From assembly GCA_023229505.1 (NCBI GenBank), contig JALNZD010000010.1:1-64000 (forward strand): a stretch of DNA of 64,000 bases. Reading direction: 5' to 3'. The translations under genes were made by a program, and so were the position numbers. The DNA is from Bacteroidales bacterium (lineage in GTDB: Bacteria; Bacteroidota; Bacteroidia; Bacteroidales; JAGOPY01). The notes beneath the pieces were generated by a model, which worked only from the letters and a program-made list of their open reading frames with translations, did no database searches and was not told the DNA's origin. Shown here piece by piece: positions 24,631 to 34,472 of the stretch (positions are counted from its first letter, which is position 1; each line of letters begins with the position of its first letter).

Positions 24631-25644
24631 TTAATCAGGGATGGAGATGATGATTAATCCTTCAATTTCATCTGCCACATAAATATAATTTTCATCCATT
24701 TCCAGGCCAAGTGCGTAAGCAGTTGGAAGAATCCCCACCAAATACGGTTTGGTAATGTCGGAAACATCGATGATTTGCAGTCCATATGTCTCTGTTGTCA
24801 TATAAATCAGGTCGTTATTGTAAATCAGATCCTTGGCATATCCGATACTGTCGTAACTGCCGGCAATAAAAATATTGTTAGTATCGGAATAGTCAAAGAT
24901 CTGCAAACCCCCTGTACCGCAAGCCAAAAAGGCAATTTTTTCATCATCCAGAATCGTAATCGCTTCTGCATCGCCCGGTGCATCGCACCAGCCAACCTGC
25001 GGGTAAATTCCGAACCCATCCAGAAAATTGGAAATATCGTAAATGGACAAACCCATTTCGCCACAAGCAGCAAATAAATAATTGCTGTCAGCACTTGTTG
25101 TTAAACCATAAGCATAGCCGGTAGTGCTTATTGTGCCGCGGATATCAGGCTCAGTGGGATAACTGATATCTGCTATATTGACACCCTGTTCACTTACTGC
25201 AGCAAACATATAATTTCCCAGGATGTGAAAACTCCGCGCCGGTTTCATACCCAGGTTCGACACCGTTACAAATGGGGTATCCGGATCAGCCGCATTAATA
25301 ACAGTTACACCAAATGTAGCCGCAGCTAAATATACTGCACTGTCTTTCATGGCAATTTTACTGGAATAACCCCGGACATACTCGGTGGTTAGTGAAACAA
25401 TATTCGGATTTTCCGGATCGGCAACGCTGAGAATCAGCAAACCGCCTTCACCTTGCGCTATGTATAGCAAACTGTCCTTTTTCAGAACATCCTGCGCATA
25501 CCCGGAAGTTGGAAAAATTTTGACAATCTTATATCCTCCTGAAATATCATCCGGCACCAATGATTCGGGATCAGTTGGCTTTCCGCAGCCTATAATAAGT
25601 AACAAGCCGGACAGTAACCATAAAGACAATTTATTCATATTCAT
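24631..25644 (-). CDS. LVIVD-repeat beta-propeller lipoprotein
   Basis: A 337-residue lipoprotein (LLIIGC, Cys about 20) with repeated LVIVD-type blades: GGLLILSVADPENPNIVSLT, FGVTVINAADPDTPFVTVS, QGVNIADISYPTEPDIRG, MGLSIYDISNF, GGLQIFDYSDTNNIF, YGLQIIDVSDITKPYLVG and a final EGLIIISIPD. Such propellers are surface or periplasmic scaffolds. ATGs at 25644 and 25638 are both possible. It is the seventh gene of the cluster, 64 nt after the barrel gene. Confidence 0.85.
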   Translation of the reverse strand: MNMNKLSLWLLSGLLLIIGCGKPTDPESLVPDDISGGYKIVKIFPTSGYAQDVLKKDSLLYIAQGEGGLLILSVADPENPNIVSLTTEYVRGYSSKIAMKDSAVYLAAATFGVTVINAADPDTPFVTVSNLGMKPARSFHILGNYMFAAVSEQGVNIADISYPTEPDIRGTISTTGYAYGLTTSADSNYLFAACGEMGLSIYDISNFLDGFGIYPQVGWCDAPGDAEAITILDDEKIAFLACGTGGLQIFDYSDTNNIFIAGSYDSIGYAKDLIYNNDLIYMTTETYGLQIIDVSDITKPYLVGILPTAYALGLEMDENYIYVADEIEGLIIISIPD

Positions 25645-25708
25645 ATTCTTAATATTTTCTCTTAATTAATTTCTGATAAGATCAGCAAAGGTGCCGGGTT
25701 GACCCATT

Positions 25709-26851
25709 TTAAAATTTCAAATTATATGATATTTTTAATCCAAATTGATTTTGTCGGTAGTCTTTTTCAGCGGATAAATAAACCTGGTTTTCAACGGCAC
25801 TTGTGTTGGTATCTCGCATGAAATAGTTATAAAACGCAGATAGTTTCAGTGATTTATTCAGTTTTATATTGTAAGTGACCGCCATTTGAAAATTATTGTC
25901 CACGCGCCCGGCATGTTCAGGATCCAATTCCAGATAATGTTTTGATGAAAAATATCTTCTCTCGAACTCCAATTCCACATCCAGATCATGGTCAATCTTT
26001 TTAATGGCCGGCAGTTGCCAGGTAATTCCAAAACGGTATCCATCTTCCTCATAAGACGCGTCAGAATCATTGGAATTTTCCCTGGTTTCACCGCGTTCAT
26101 CATAACCTTTGGCATTCGATGTTAAAAAGTGATAACCTATTTCCAGTTTGAGGTTTTTGAAAACCGTTTGATATAAGTTTACCGCATATAAAAAGTTCTT
26201 TGAGTCGTATTCCGTGTAATGCTTGTTATAATAATATTTTGAATAATCCATTGATAATTTGACACGGGTATTCTTGAAAAAAGTATTCTGGATCCAGAAA
26301 CCAAAATTATCTTTTGAATATCCGAAAGGCACAAATGTTTCCGGGGTATATCCATAAATATCCACCCAGTCATCATCCCGAAAATGGCGGACATAAAAAT
26401 CAGGCATGTAGCTGTAAAAAATTTTCAGACTGGCCCGCTTTGTCAAATACTGCTGGAATCCAAGTGTTGCATAATACCAGTTTTTAATGCCGTTTACCAC
26501 ATATAAATTATTGTTGAAATCAAAATTAATTTTAGACTTCAAATTCTTGAAAATGCGGAAAGTCGAGGATAGGTCTACTGACTGGAAAAGGATTACATCG
26601 TCATAAGTATCGATATGGAATCGTCCCTGGTCTTCATTATTCAGAAACCTTTCCAGGTATTTATCAGAATATTTCAGGATATTATTATCATAAATCGTCG
26701 CAAATTGTAATTCTGCTTCAAACTGCATTATTTTTTTACGGCTCTTTTTTTGAGCAAGAGCATCGCTGCCTGAAAAGGAAAATACAAGTATCAAAAGGAG
26801 TAAGTAAATATTACATGGAACGATATTATAATTTAACCTGATGAATTTCAC
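25709..26851 (-). CDS. Outer-membrane beta-barrel protein of unknown family
   Basis: About 380 residues. No ATG is available: I chose GTG 26851 (VKFIRLNYN); the frame also opens at TTG 26908, which overlaps the previous gene. After a signal peptide (FSGSDALAQ) the chain alternates polar and hydrophobic residues with aromatic girdles and short turns (ASLKIFYSYMPDFYVRHF; LKLSAFYNYFMRDTN) and ends in an aromatic-terminated strand, FGLKISYNLKF, typical of Bam-inserted barrels. The position after pgsB, pgsC and the PgsW-like gene makes it a candidate outer-membrane exit channel. Confidence 0.7.
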   Translation of the reverse strand: MKFIRLNYNIVPCNIYLLLLILVFSFSGSDALAQKKSRKKIMQFEAELQFATIYDNNILKYSDKYLERFLNNEDQGRFHIDTYDDVILFQSVDLSSTFRIFKNLKSKINFDFNNNLYVVNGIKNWYYATLGFQQYLTKRASLKIFYSYMPDFYVRHFRDDDWVDIYGYTPETFVPFGYSKDNFGFWIQNTFFKNTRVKLSMDYSKYYYNKHYTEYDSKNFLYAVNLYQTVFKNLKLEIGYHFLTSNAKGYDERGETRENSNDSDASYEEDGYRFGITWQLPAIKKIDHDLDVELEFERRYFSSKHYLELDPEHAGRVDNNFQMAVTYNIKLNKSLKLSAFYNYFMRDTNTSAVENQVYLSAEKDYRQNQFGLKISYNLKF

Positions 26852-26897
26852 CTGTTTAATTTTTATTTTTTTATTGAAAACGGGATATCCTGTTGAT

Positions 26898-27809
26898 CTA
26901 TTTTTCAAGGATTACATCCTTTTTGGGAATTAACATGCGCCCTAACAAAGTGCCTTTATCCTGATCTAAAGGTAAAATTTCATAAATGTGTTTTCCTTTA
27001 GGAACATAAATAACAAATTCACGGGCTGTACCGGGAATTAACTCTTTAACGTCTTTATATACAGCGATTTCCGACAGCTTACTGTTTAACTGGTAGGTAT
27101 TTAAAACGATGCCATTTTCCTTCACCTGAACCCGGTAATTAATTCTCCCTTTCATCTGATATTGATTTTCTGTACGGGTTAGCACGCGCAATTCAGTTGG
27201 CCCGTTTATTTCAACTTTCAAATGTTTTTCCATGGAAAAGCGATAATATGCTGTAGTAGTTTCCCTGGAAATTAAATCAACGGGTTCTGACGGTTGCATG
27301 GGAGAAAAGGCCAGCCATTCCTGCTTTTTAACTTTAGTTGGTGTAAAAATATACCGGGCTGAAACATTCACCAGGTTTTCTTTAAGTTTAAATTCAATGG
27401 TGTGATTGCCGCGTAAAAGCTCAATTTCAAAAGATTTAAGCTGAGCCGGTACCCCAAATGTTCCATCTGAAAAAGTGGCCTCTTTTGAGCGTGCAACCGA
27501 ACTATTCGTGACACTTTTCTGCACTCCGCCATCCACAGTATATAATATTGCATATTTTATTAAGTCCCCTTCTCCGGGCTTAAACTGTCCCCGGGTATTT
27601 ACCTTCAACATTCCCGGTCCCTGGATAGTTATTATTGAGGGCTCCACAGTACTTAATGAATAATAATTCCTGGTTTTACCAGATATTACAGTCGTTACCT
27701 TTTTTTGAAAATTAGTTGGTTTCAGGTGCATGGGTTTCCCGCCGGATTGTGCCATTGTGCCGAAACTAAATAAAAATAAAATCAACAAAACTAAATGGAT
27801 CTTTTTCAT
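26898..27809 (-). CDS. Secreted two-domain protein of unknown family
   Basis: A 303-residue protein with a clear signal peptide (LFSFGTMAQ). Two similar beta modules follow: SIITIQGPGMLKVNTRG ... LLRGNHTIEFKL (about 50-150) and LKVEINGPTELRVLTRT ... VPKGKHIYEILPL (about 190-290). No catalytic motif is seen and I do not recognise the family. It lies 58 nt after the PgsW-like gene and just before the barrel gene. It may be a periplasmic partner of either, by context only. Confidence 0.65.
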   Translation of the reverse strand: MKKIHLVLLILFLFSFGTMAQSGGKPMHLKPTNFQKKVTTVISGKTRNYYSLSTVEPSIITIQGPGMLKVNTRGQFKPGEGDLIKYAILYTVDGGVQKSVTNSSVARSKEATFSDGTFGVPAQLKSFEIELLRGNHTIEFKLKENLVNVSARYIFTPTKVKKQEWLAFSPMQPSEPVDLISRETTTAYYRFSMEKHLKVEINGPTELRVLTRTENQYQMKGRINYRVQVKENGIVLNTYQLNSKLSEIAVYKDVKELIPGTAREFVIYVPKGKHIYEILPLDQDKGTLLGRMLIPKKDVILEK

Positions 27810-27867
27810 ATGCCTTATATTTTATTAAAGATTTTACCATTTTTATAAATTGTTCCCTTGCATAATA

Positions 27868-29025
27868 CTACAAACCAGGCATGTCCTCATGATCATCCTT
27901 ATCTGGGTTTTGATAATCAGGCACGGCTGCTACGTCTGTTCCAAGGCGATGGTGCTTTTTCTCACTTATATAAATAAAAATAATCACCGTAACTAAAATC
28001 AATGTGGCAAATGCTGTGACAACGACGTTATATTTTTTTTGTATAAAAATGCCCCCCTCTCCCGGATCCGGCAGTGGAACCGGGTTAACGGGCAATCCAT
28101 ACTTTGCAAGTATTTGGTCTAGATTCAGAATATGAATAATCGGGATTCCTTTCTGACCCATTTGAATGATAACACCACGAAGCGGAAAGTTACTCATGGG
28201 CAAATGCTCCGTTAGCCCTGAGGGAATTAGCTGACCGTTAATAGTATTCCCCAGGCTGGCAATTCCGCCACCAACATTAATAAATGCTTTAATTGGTTGC
28301 CCCTGGCTGAATTTTTCATAAATTTCCATTCGTCTTGCTATACAATTTTCAAGATGTTTTTCATTAATGAATTCAACATTATTCCTTTCTATGGCTTTTA
28401 CAATCAAATCGCGTCCTTCCGGGCTTAATCCGCGACCAAGGTCATTACCACCACCGATAGAAGCGGCAACTGACTTGATGTGAAAAATGTTTGATTTGTT
28501 TAATATGTTTTCCATATCCAGCCAGGTAAAGTATGGATCATTTGCACCATAGTTGGACGAACCTACCGAAGTGATCACTATCGGCCTTAATTTCAAAGTT
28601 TGCAGCGCTGCTAACACAGAGATATTTAAACCGGGAAAAGATCCGGAAAAAGCTACGGCAACATTATCATTATCATTTAAACCGGCATCTTTTAATAATT
28701 GCACAATCACCGCTGCAAAATTCGGATTTGTTGCTGACAGCTTTGACTCAATTAATCCCTGATCGGTAGTAATCAGTGAATATTCCTGGCCAATCAATGC
28801 AGTTTGATTCGGGTCGTTTATTTCATCAATGAAAACGCCATTTTCCAGGCGGTAGCTTTTCAGGCGATTGGCCGCTGATTGGGAAAGTTGAGCAGCTTCA
28901 AGTTTCTCGATGTACCAGTCCTGCTTAACATCCATTTTGCCATTTTCAACCGCAATAAAGGCAAATAATGATAATAGAGATAAGAGACTTAAAACTATGT
29001 TGGATTTTGCTCTGAATTTATACAT
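27868..29025 (-). CDS. Poly-gamma-glutamate system protein (PgsW-like)
   Basis: A 385-residue protein with an N-terminal membrane segment (IVLSLLSLLSLFAFIAV), a long soluble domain (VAVAFSGSFPGLNISVLAAL; NVGGGIASLGNT) and a C-terminal helix (FATLILVTVIIFIYIS) with a charged cytoplasmic tail. It matches the family annotated as poly-gamma-glutamate system protein, found next to pgsB and pgsC in bacteria that lack the classical Bacillus arrangement. It starts 14 nt after pgsC. Its biochemical role is not established; an assembly or export part is likely. Confidence 0.75.
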   Translation of the reverse strand: MYKFRAKSNIVLSLLSLLSLFAFIAVENGKMDVKQDWYIEKLEAAQLSQSAANRLKSYRLENGVFIDEINDPNQTALIGQEYSLITTDQGLIESKLSATNPNFAAVIVQLLKDAGLNDNDNVAVAFSGSFPGLNISVLAALQTLKLRPIVITSVGSSNYGANDPYFTWLDMENILNKSNIFHIKSVAASIGGGNDLGRGLSPEGRDLIVKAIERNNVEFINEKHLENCIARRMEIYEKFSQGQPIKAFINVGGGIASLGNTINGQLIPSGLTEHLPMSNFPLRGVIIQMGQKGIPIIHILNLDQILAKYGLPVNPVPLPDPGEGGIFIQKKYNVVVTAFATLILVTVIIFIYISEKKHHRLGTDVAAVPDYQNPDKDDHEDMPGL

Positions 29026-29039
29026 TGATCTTTTTTAAT

Positions 29040-29492
29040 TTATTGAGGTAACAACGCCCCCATGAAAAGCAATATCAGGATTAACCGCACCAGCACAGAA
29101 GAAACAAATAATACGCTGATAGTCTTCAAAACTCCCTGCTTTGCGAACCAATGAGCAATTAAACCGGGAACTACCCAGCCGACTGCCTGAAGTTCCAGCG
29201 TAGTGCTAGCTAAATCAATCGTTAAGAAATACCGTGAAAAATTAGCTAATAAACAGCCAATCAACAAACTGAGCACCATTTGACGGCGGCCGTAAAGGAA
29301 AGTATAATTCCCTAAAACTTTTATAATTAAATAAGTAAGTAAACTCACACCCAGAGTCCCTGCAAGCCGGTCGGGGTGCGAAAGCTGCAGCGCTATATAA
29401 CCCGGTACAACGATACCTCCGGCAGCAATTCCAAAAACTTCGTAGGAAAACAAACTTAAAATTAAGCCTAATGTAATTGCTAATTCAATCAT
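29040..29492 (-). CDS. pgsC: Poly-gamma-glutamate biosynthesis protein PgsC/CapC
   Basis: A 150-residue membrane protein aligning along its length with CapC/PgsC. It has AAGGIVVPGYIALQLSHP, LTYLIIKVLGNYTFLYGRRQ and QAVGWVVPGLIAHWFAKQG, the two VPG motifs and the YGRR motif being diagnostic. With PgsB it forms the membrane-bound ATP-dependent synthase that polymerises glutamate through gamma-amide bonds. It starts 4 nt after pgsB. Confidence 0.92.
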   Translation of the reverse strand: MIELAITLGLILSLFSYEVFGIAAGGIVVPGYIALQLSHPDRLAGTLGVSLLTYLIIKVLGNYTFLYGRRQMVLSLLIGCLLANFSRYFLTIDLASTTLELQAVGWVVPGLIAHWFAKQGVLKTISVLFVSSVLVRLILILLFMGALLPQ

Positions 29493-29496
29493 TTTT

Positions 29497-30675
29497 CTAA
29501 TAACTTCTGTGTTTAAAAAATTCAGCTGTTTCTGCGCCCATGCCTCCCATATTGCCTATAGCAATAATAGTGGACATTTTTTCAGTCACAGATAATACCT
29601 TTTCAAAAACCTTCTCAGGTGTCGTATAGCCTAAATTTAATATCTTTTTCTTCGGTAAACCGTAATTAATTGCCATATTTTCTACAACATCAGTTGATTG
29701 ACCGATCAGTATCAAATAGTCTGTTTCATCTTCTAATTTCGTGCCTGCCATTTCTGCCAGTTGACGAGCCCGGTAAAGCCGATCTTGCCGGGTGTTCAAA
29801 AGCACTATTCGCAAGCCCTCAAAACCGATTTCACCCCTGATTTTCTGCCAGATTATAAACGTGGAATCAGGATCGTTGGCTGCGAATGCGTTGTAAAAAA
29901 CAAGTCGTTTGTGAAATGCTTCAACCCTGTAAGCCATTAATGCACCGGCATCAGGAATAGCCTGGTACATTCCCTTCAATGCCGTTTCGCGGTCAATTTC
30001 CAGATGTTGACAAACCGCCAACGCTAAAGATACATTTTCACGATGCTCTATATACCTGAATCCTTTCATTTCTTCAGGAGATACTGATTGCGGATCAATA
30101 AAATGTGAAACCGTATTTCGCTCATCCGCCATTTTTTTCAGCGTCTGTGGTATTACATTTTCGGAAGTAAAAAGGTGTTCATTTTTAGGAATTGTGCGCC
30201 CAAGTGTATCAGCGATTTCCGGCAAGGTATGTCCCATAACATCCGTATGATCTAACCTGATATTAGTCATTACACCTATATTGGAATGTATCATATGATG
30301 TTCAGTAATCGTCTGATATTGGGGTTGTAAAGCCATACATTCCATTACTAATGCCTGCACTTTTCGCGAAGCGGCATATTTCACTATGGACAATTGTTCT
30401 AAGATATTGGCAGCCGTTTTACGGTGGATGTAAGTTTCGGTACCGTCTTCATTAATCAAACGGGGAAATGTACCCGTAACTTTGGTAATGTTTGAAATTC
30501 CACCCGCTCTCAAACCGGCACCGATTAAACGGGTAACACTTGACTTACCCCTGGTGCCATTAATATGAATTCGGATTGGAATTGAATAAACCCGTTCCTG
30601 ATGACGGAAATATTCAATAATACCCGCAACTACAGCAATAATTATTATGGCCAGTAAAATGTAAAAGCTATACAT
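29497..30675 (-). CDS. pgsB: Poly-gamma-glutamate synthase PgsB/CapB
   Basis: A 392-residue Mur-ligase-like amide ligase. It has an N-terminal membrane anchor (about 4-22), then the P-loop HINGTRGKSSVTRL (about 39-52), a carboxylate-activating region VMECMALQPQYQ, and MTNIRLDHTDVMGHT, all typical of CapB/PgsB. It catalyses ATP-dependent addition of glutamate to the growing gamma-linked chain. It lies 14 nt after the C25-like gene and 4 nt before pgsC. Confidence 0.93.
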   Translation of the reverse strand: MYSFYILLAIIIIAVVAGIIEYFRHQERVYSIPIRIHINGTRGKSSVTRLIGAGLRAGGISNITKVTGTFPRLINEDGTETYIHRKTAANILEQLSIVKYAASRKVQALVMECMALQPQYQTITEHHMIHSNIGVMTNIRLDHTDVMGHTLPEIADTLGRTIPKNEHLFTSENVIPQTLKKMADERNTVSHFIDPQSVSPEEMKGFRYIEHRENVSLALAVCQHLEIDRETALKGMYQAIPDAGALMAYRVEAFHKRLVFYNAFAANDPDSTFIIWQKIRGEIGFEGLRIVLLNTRQDRLYRARQLAEMAGTKLEDETDYLILIGQSTDVVENMAINYGLPKKKILNLGYTTPEKVFEKVLSVTEKMSTIIAIGNMGGMGAETAEFFKHRSY

Positions 30676-30689
30676 TGTCCTGTTTAAGA

Positions 30690-33600
30690 TTACCTCAAAA
30701 TGAACATTTTCCGGGTTCCTGTAAAACCTTCCGTCTGGAGATGATAGAAATAGATGCCTGAACTCACAGTATTTCCTGCGTTATTCTGCCCATTCCATTC
30801 CACTGAATATTTACCTGCCAGCTGTTTTCCGTTTTGAAGCGTGCGCACCAACTCCCCTTTAATGTTAAAAATATTAAGTGATACATTACATTTTTCAGGT
30901 AATGAATAGTTTATCCAGGTATGAGAATAAAAAGGATTTGGTTGATTTTGCTCTAATACAAAACCACTGTGAGTAAGTATATTCCCTTCTTTGTCATCCT
31001 CAATGGATGTTATTATTGAAACAAAGGGCGGTTCGGTAGTGATTTTTATAGCGAATTCATTCTTTAATTCAGAAGCCGTAGGATCATAATTTGCATTATA
31101 AACATATTGCAAACCAATATCCTGCGAATGGTTTTCTATACCAATTGTGCAACTTTGAGGGGCCTTAATTTGTTTATATTGAAAAATAATTTCGCCATCT
31201 CCCGTTATAGTAGGATAATAGTCAGGATCTAATAAGATCGACTGGAAATCCTCTATATTGGGCTCAGTCCCAAAATCATTACGCGCGATACTATCCCACT
31301 CAATAATGTAACGGTGGTTTTCATTATCATAATAATAAAGAATTTTACCTTCTATTGTTCCGCTATCATATAAATCATCCCAGAAACCTGCCACCATGCA
31401 ATTTACATTATCATTGTTCGGCAGGGGAGTATTTAAAGGGGCTGTTTGTGCACCACTGCCTAATGCTATCCATCCATCCGTACTAATCCGAAGTTGATAA
31501 TAATCAATGCCGTAGTATTTAAAAGTAAACGGCAAGTTTACTGTTTCTGTATAATCACCTGTACCTATGCCGGGAATATTTAATGGGTTACCAAGTCCAT
31601 CTATTTCAAACCAATCATAATCAGGCGCCTGATCAAAAAAATCATCGCTGGAGTAAGCATAGTAGCCGTAAGCGTCAGGTCCTGTATAATCGGATTGTAT
31701 GGGTAATGAAACCGGAATATAAAGAGTTGGAATTATTTGGTAAGGATAATTTCCATCCTGCGTGTAAAGCTTTAATGAATAATCAGCTAAATATTGAGTC
31801 GGACAGGCTGCGCTTACACTAACCACGAAATAATTATCCGTATTCAGAGCTACGCTGTCGATGTCAACTGTTCCGTATGTACCAATGGAATCTACAATTG
31901 TGATATATGGGTCGTCGCTTGACAAAATACCCATTACATCGGGAGCAACATCCTCGCCTTCATTCATAATTGAAATGAATAACATGACGGTCTCTCCGGG
32001 GTCCATCCTATAATTTGCATTTGGAGAACCTGCATCATTTATCATAAAATTATTAACCACCAACTTGCATCCCTTTACTTCCACATTATAATAATAGTCC
32101 CATGCATTGAAACTGCTGATAATATGTAATTGCAGCGGAATTACCTGGCCTACCGGACAATCAGGGCTCACGTAAAACTGAAACGGATTTCCGGTAAAAG
32201 TAGCGCCAGAAGCCAGATTACCATAACTTACCGGACCGGTAGTGATTATTTGCAAATAATCCGGGTCGGATGAATAAAGAACAGCCATAACATCACTGGC
32301 AGTTTGGCTTCCCCAATTTTTAAGGGTAAACGTAATATTACAATTTTCATTGGGATTTACCAGTCCATCTGTATTCCCGTCTAAATCCACAATTAAGGGA
32401 TTGCCATCCGGCTCAACCAGCTCTGCGGGTTGGAGGACCTCTATAGTATCCTGGAAAGGAATCACATTTCCCCCACGCACGGTGACCGTCAATGTGTCCG
32501 GCAATACGGGTAAAATGTCAAGAATTACTTTGCCATCCGGGCCGCAAAAACCGGTAGCAAAAATTTCATCTCCGGCTAAACAAACCTGGGCATTTTCAAC
32601 AGGATCTCCGGATGAAGCAAAGGTTACTGTCAATTCCACCTGGTTAGGCCCAACCATAATGGAATCCGGATATTCTAAATTCACCGCCTTTGGAACATCC
32701 TTCCATATATGTATGCTGGGATCCCCTAAAACACAATATATTTTATAGTGATATTCTACATAGTATTCATTCCCAAAAACATTGTACATGTAAAGTTTTC
32801 CCCGCAGCAGAGCCTCCCCTGGAGTGTCCATCCCTTCCTGGAACATTCCTATATAGATGCCCATGTCTATCATGTTGTTATATGTGGTATGAGTGTTAGA
32901 AGTAGGCCCGACAAAAGCAACGCCACCTCTTGGACTGGTTAATGAACCTTCTTCAACCCATTCTTCTCCAAAACAATTACCTCCTCCGGCGTCAAACATT
33001 GTAACGCCACAGCCAATACTGGTCACAAAAGTAAATTTCTGACCATTGTTCAGGCCGGAAACATCTGAAGTAAAAAAGTTGTAACAACTTGCCTGCCATC
33101 CACTGCTCCAACCTTCGCCGCGATAGTTCAGATAGCTTCGCCCCTCATTGATTGCAGTGATAATATCATTTAGATCTACGGTGCAACCCTGTCCCCACCA
33201 ATCTCCATCACTCATCAGGGTATCCACGGAAGTGAAACCCCCATTCTGCAGCATTACACTGGCTGCAAACCGTTTGGTTTGTACTTGTGATGCATATGCA
33301 TTATTTGAACAAACGGTTCCTTTCTTAAACCAGGCTGTATTGGCAGTATAAGGATTTTTTTCGTAAAGCATAAATTTATTGATCATTACCTGCATGCGGT
33401 AATCACCCTCGTTGGTAAAACGTCCTATCATCATTTCGGGGAAATAATCCAATCCATCTATCTCAACAAAATAATCTTCATTTGGGAATGAATAGTCGGG
33501 ATAAGTCACGATTTTTTTAGGAAATACGCCGTCATCGCCTACTATTAAAACGTACGTTGGCGGATACTCCCAATTATGATAGCAATCGGCGATATAGCTT

Positions 33601-34472
33601 TTCATGATATAGGGATTATTGGGGTTCCCGCCAATGTCGCTGAATTTGGTTACGTGCACGTCATAGCCGCTTTGACGCTTCCAATCTGCATAAATCTGAA
33701 AGCTTGCAACAAAGATATCCGGCATAATGCATAACAGGACTTCACGTCCGTCTTCCCTGCCCCCATAATGGTTATTCAATTCCTCCTGGTAATTAAAAAT
33801 GAAACTGCGGTAAAGTTTTGCGAAAGAAGGTGCAATTGCTTTATTTGAGGCAGTTCTTGGATTCACAACCTCATCATGTCCGTAATTGATCCGGACAGTG
33901 ATAGAGGAAACTACCTGTAACTCCTTTTTAGCGGGAACATAGCGAACTGGGAAAACAGATATACGGGCAATGCGAAAATCACGGAAAACAGCCGGCGGTT
34001 CCAGTTTGGCAATTTCTTTCGGGTAAACCTTTTCAGATCTGTAAGCATCTCTGTTTTCCAAATAAGGAGGTTCTGTTTCGCCTTCCAGCCAACTTGATCG
34101 CGCTGGTGGTAAATAAATATCTCTGAATGTCTGAACCTTTCCTGTTTCTAATACTTCAACTGAAATACCAGCCTGGTCAGGTATTGCCAATACTTTAGCA
34201 ATATACGGCAATGCAGGATAACCGGGGTCTGCAGAGAACATTTCTGACAGTAAATCCACGGCCTGGAATGTTTTGTCTTCTGAAATGAATTCCTTCAGAT
34301 CGAATCCGGATATTTCAATTTTAATAACGGTGCTATTATTATCATCCCTGAGTAATGTAATTTTCGGAGGCGTATTGGATGTTTTGGTTTTATCCAGCGG
34401 TATCCATTCAGCATTCATTTGGAATGGGACTAATACTGAAATTAGTACTACAAGTAAAGCATTTTTTAACAT
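30690..34472 (-). CDS. Gingipain-type (C25) T9SS protein with altered active site
   Basis: A 1260-residue protein: a signal peptide, a propeptide-like region (about 30-240), a C25 caspase-like domain (about 240-600: YVLIVGDD, then YLNYRGEGWSSGW and TFVTSIGCGVTMFD), Ig/beta modules, and a C-terminal FlgD-like T9SS sorting domain (about 1170-1260). In gingipains the dyad is His in NYxGHG and Cys in the following block. Here His is replaced by Glu453, while Cys488 is kept. It may be inactive, mechanistically different, or sortase-like (PorU is also C25). First gene of the pgs cluster; no clear promoter box upstream. Confidence 0.82.
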   Translation of the reverse strand: MLKNALLVVLISVLVPFQMNAEWIPLDKTKTSNTPPKITLLRDDNNSTVIKIEISGFDLKEFISEDKTFQAVDLLSEMFSADPGYPALPYIAKVLAIPDQAGISVEVLETGKVQTFRDIYLPPARSSWLEGETEPPYLENRDAYRSEKVYPKEIAKLEPPAVFRDFRIARISVFPVRYVPAKKELQVVSSITVRINYGHDEVVNPRTASNKAIAPSFAKLYRSFIFNYQEELNNHYGGREDGREVLLCIMPDIFVASFQIYADWKRQSGYDVHVTKFSDIGGNPNNPYIMKSYIADCYHNWEYPPTYVLIVGDDGVFPKKIVTYPDYSFPNEDYFVEIDGLDYFPEMMIGRFTNEGDYRMQVMINKFMLYEKNPYTANTAWFKKGTVCSNNAYASQVQTKRFAASVMLQNGGFTSVDTLMSDGDWWGQGCTVDLNDIITAINEGRSYLNYRGEGWSSGWQASCYNFFTSDVSGLNNGQKFTFVTSIGCGVTMFDAGGGNCFGEEWVEEGSLTSPRGGVAFVGPTSNTHTTYNNMIDMGIYIGMFQEGMDTPGEALLRGKLYMYNVFGNEYYVEYHYKIYCVLGDPSIHIWKDVPKAVNLEYPDSIMVGPNQVELTVTFASSGDPVENAQVCLAGDEIFATGFCGPDGKVILDILPVLPDTLTVTVRGGNVIPFQDTIEVLQPAELVEPDGNPLIVDLDGNTDGLVNPNENCNITFTLKNWGSQTASDVMAVLYSSDPDYLQIITTGPVSYGNLASGATFTGNPFQFYVSPDCPVGQVIPLQLHIISSFNAWDYYYNVEVKGCKLVVNNFMINDAGSPNANYRMDPGETVMLFISIMNEGEDVAPDVMGILSSDDPYITIVDSIGTYGTVDIDSVALNTDNYFVVSVSAACPTQYLADYSLKLYTQDGNYPYQIIPTLYIPVSLPIQSDYTGPDAYGYYAYSSDDFFDQAPDYDWFEIDGLGNPLNIPGIGTGDYTETVNLPFTFKYYGIDYYQLRISTDGWIALGSGAQTAPLNTPLPNNDNVNCMVAGFWDDLYDSGTIEGKILYYYDNENHRYIIEWDSIARNDFGTEPNIEDFQSILLDPDYYPTITGDGEIIFQYKQIKAPQSCTIGIENHSQDIGLQYVYNANYDPTASELKNEFAIKITTEPPFVSIITSIEDDKEGNILTHSGFVLEQNQPNPFYSHTWINYSLPEKCNVSLNIFNIKGELVRTLQNGKQLAGKYSVEWNGQNNAGNTVSSGIYFYHLQTEGFTGTRKMFILR

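Noticed and set aside
22583..34472. A CapA/PgsA or gamma-glutamyl hydrolase gene in the pgs cluster
   Set aside because: None of the neighbouring proteins shows the metallophosphatase-like CapA motifs or a gamma-glutamyltranspeptidase pattern.
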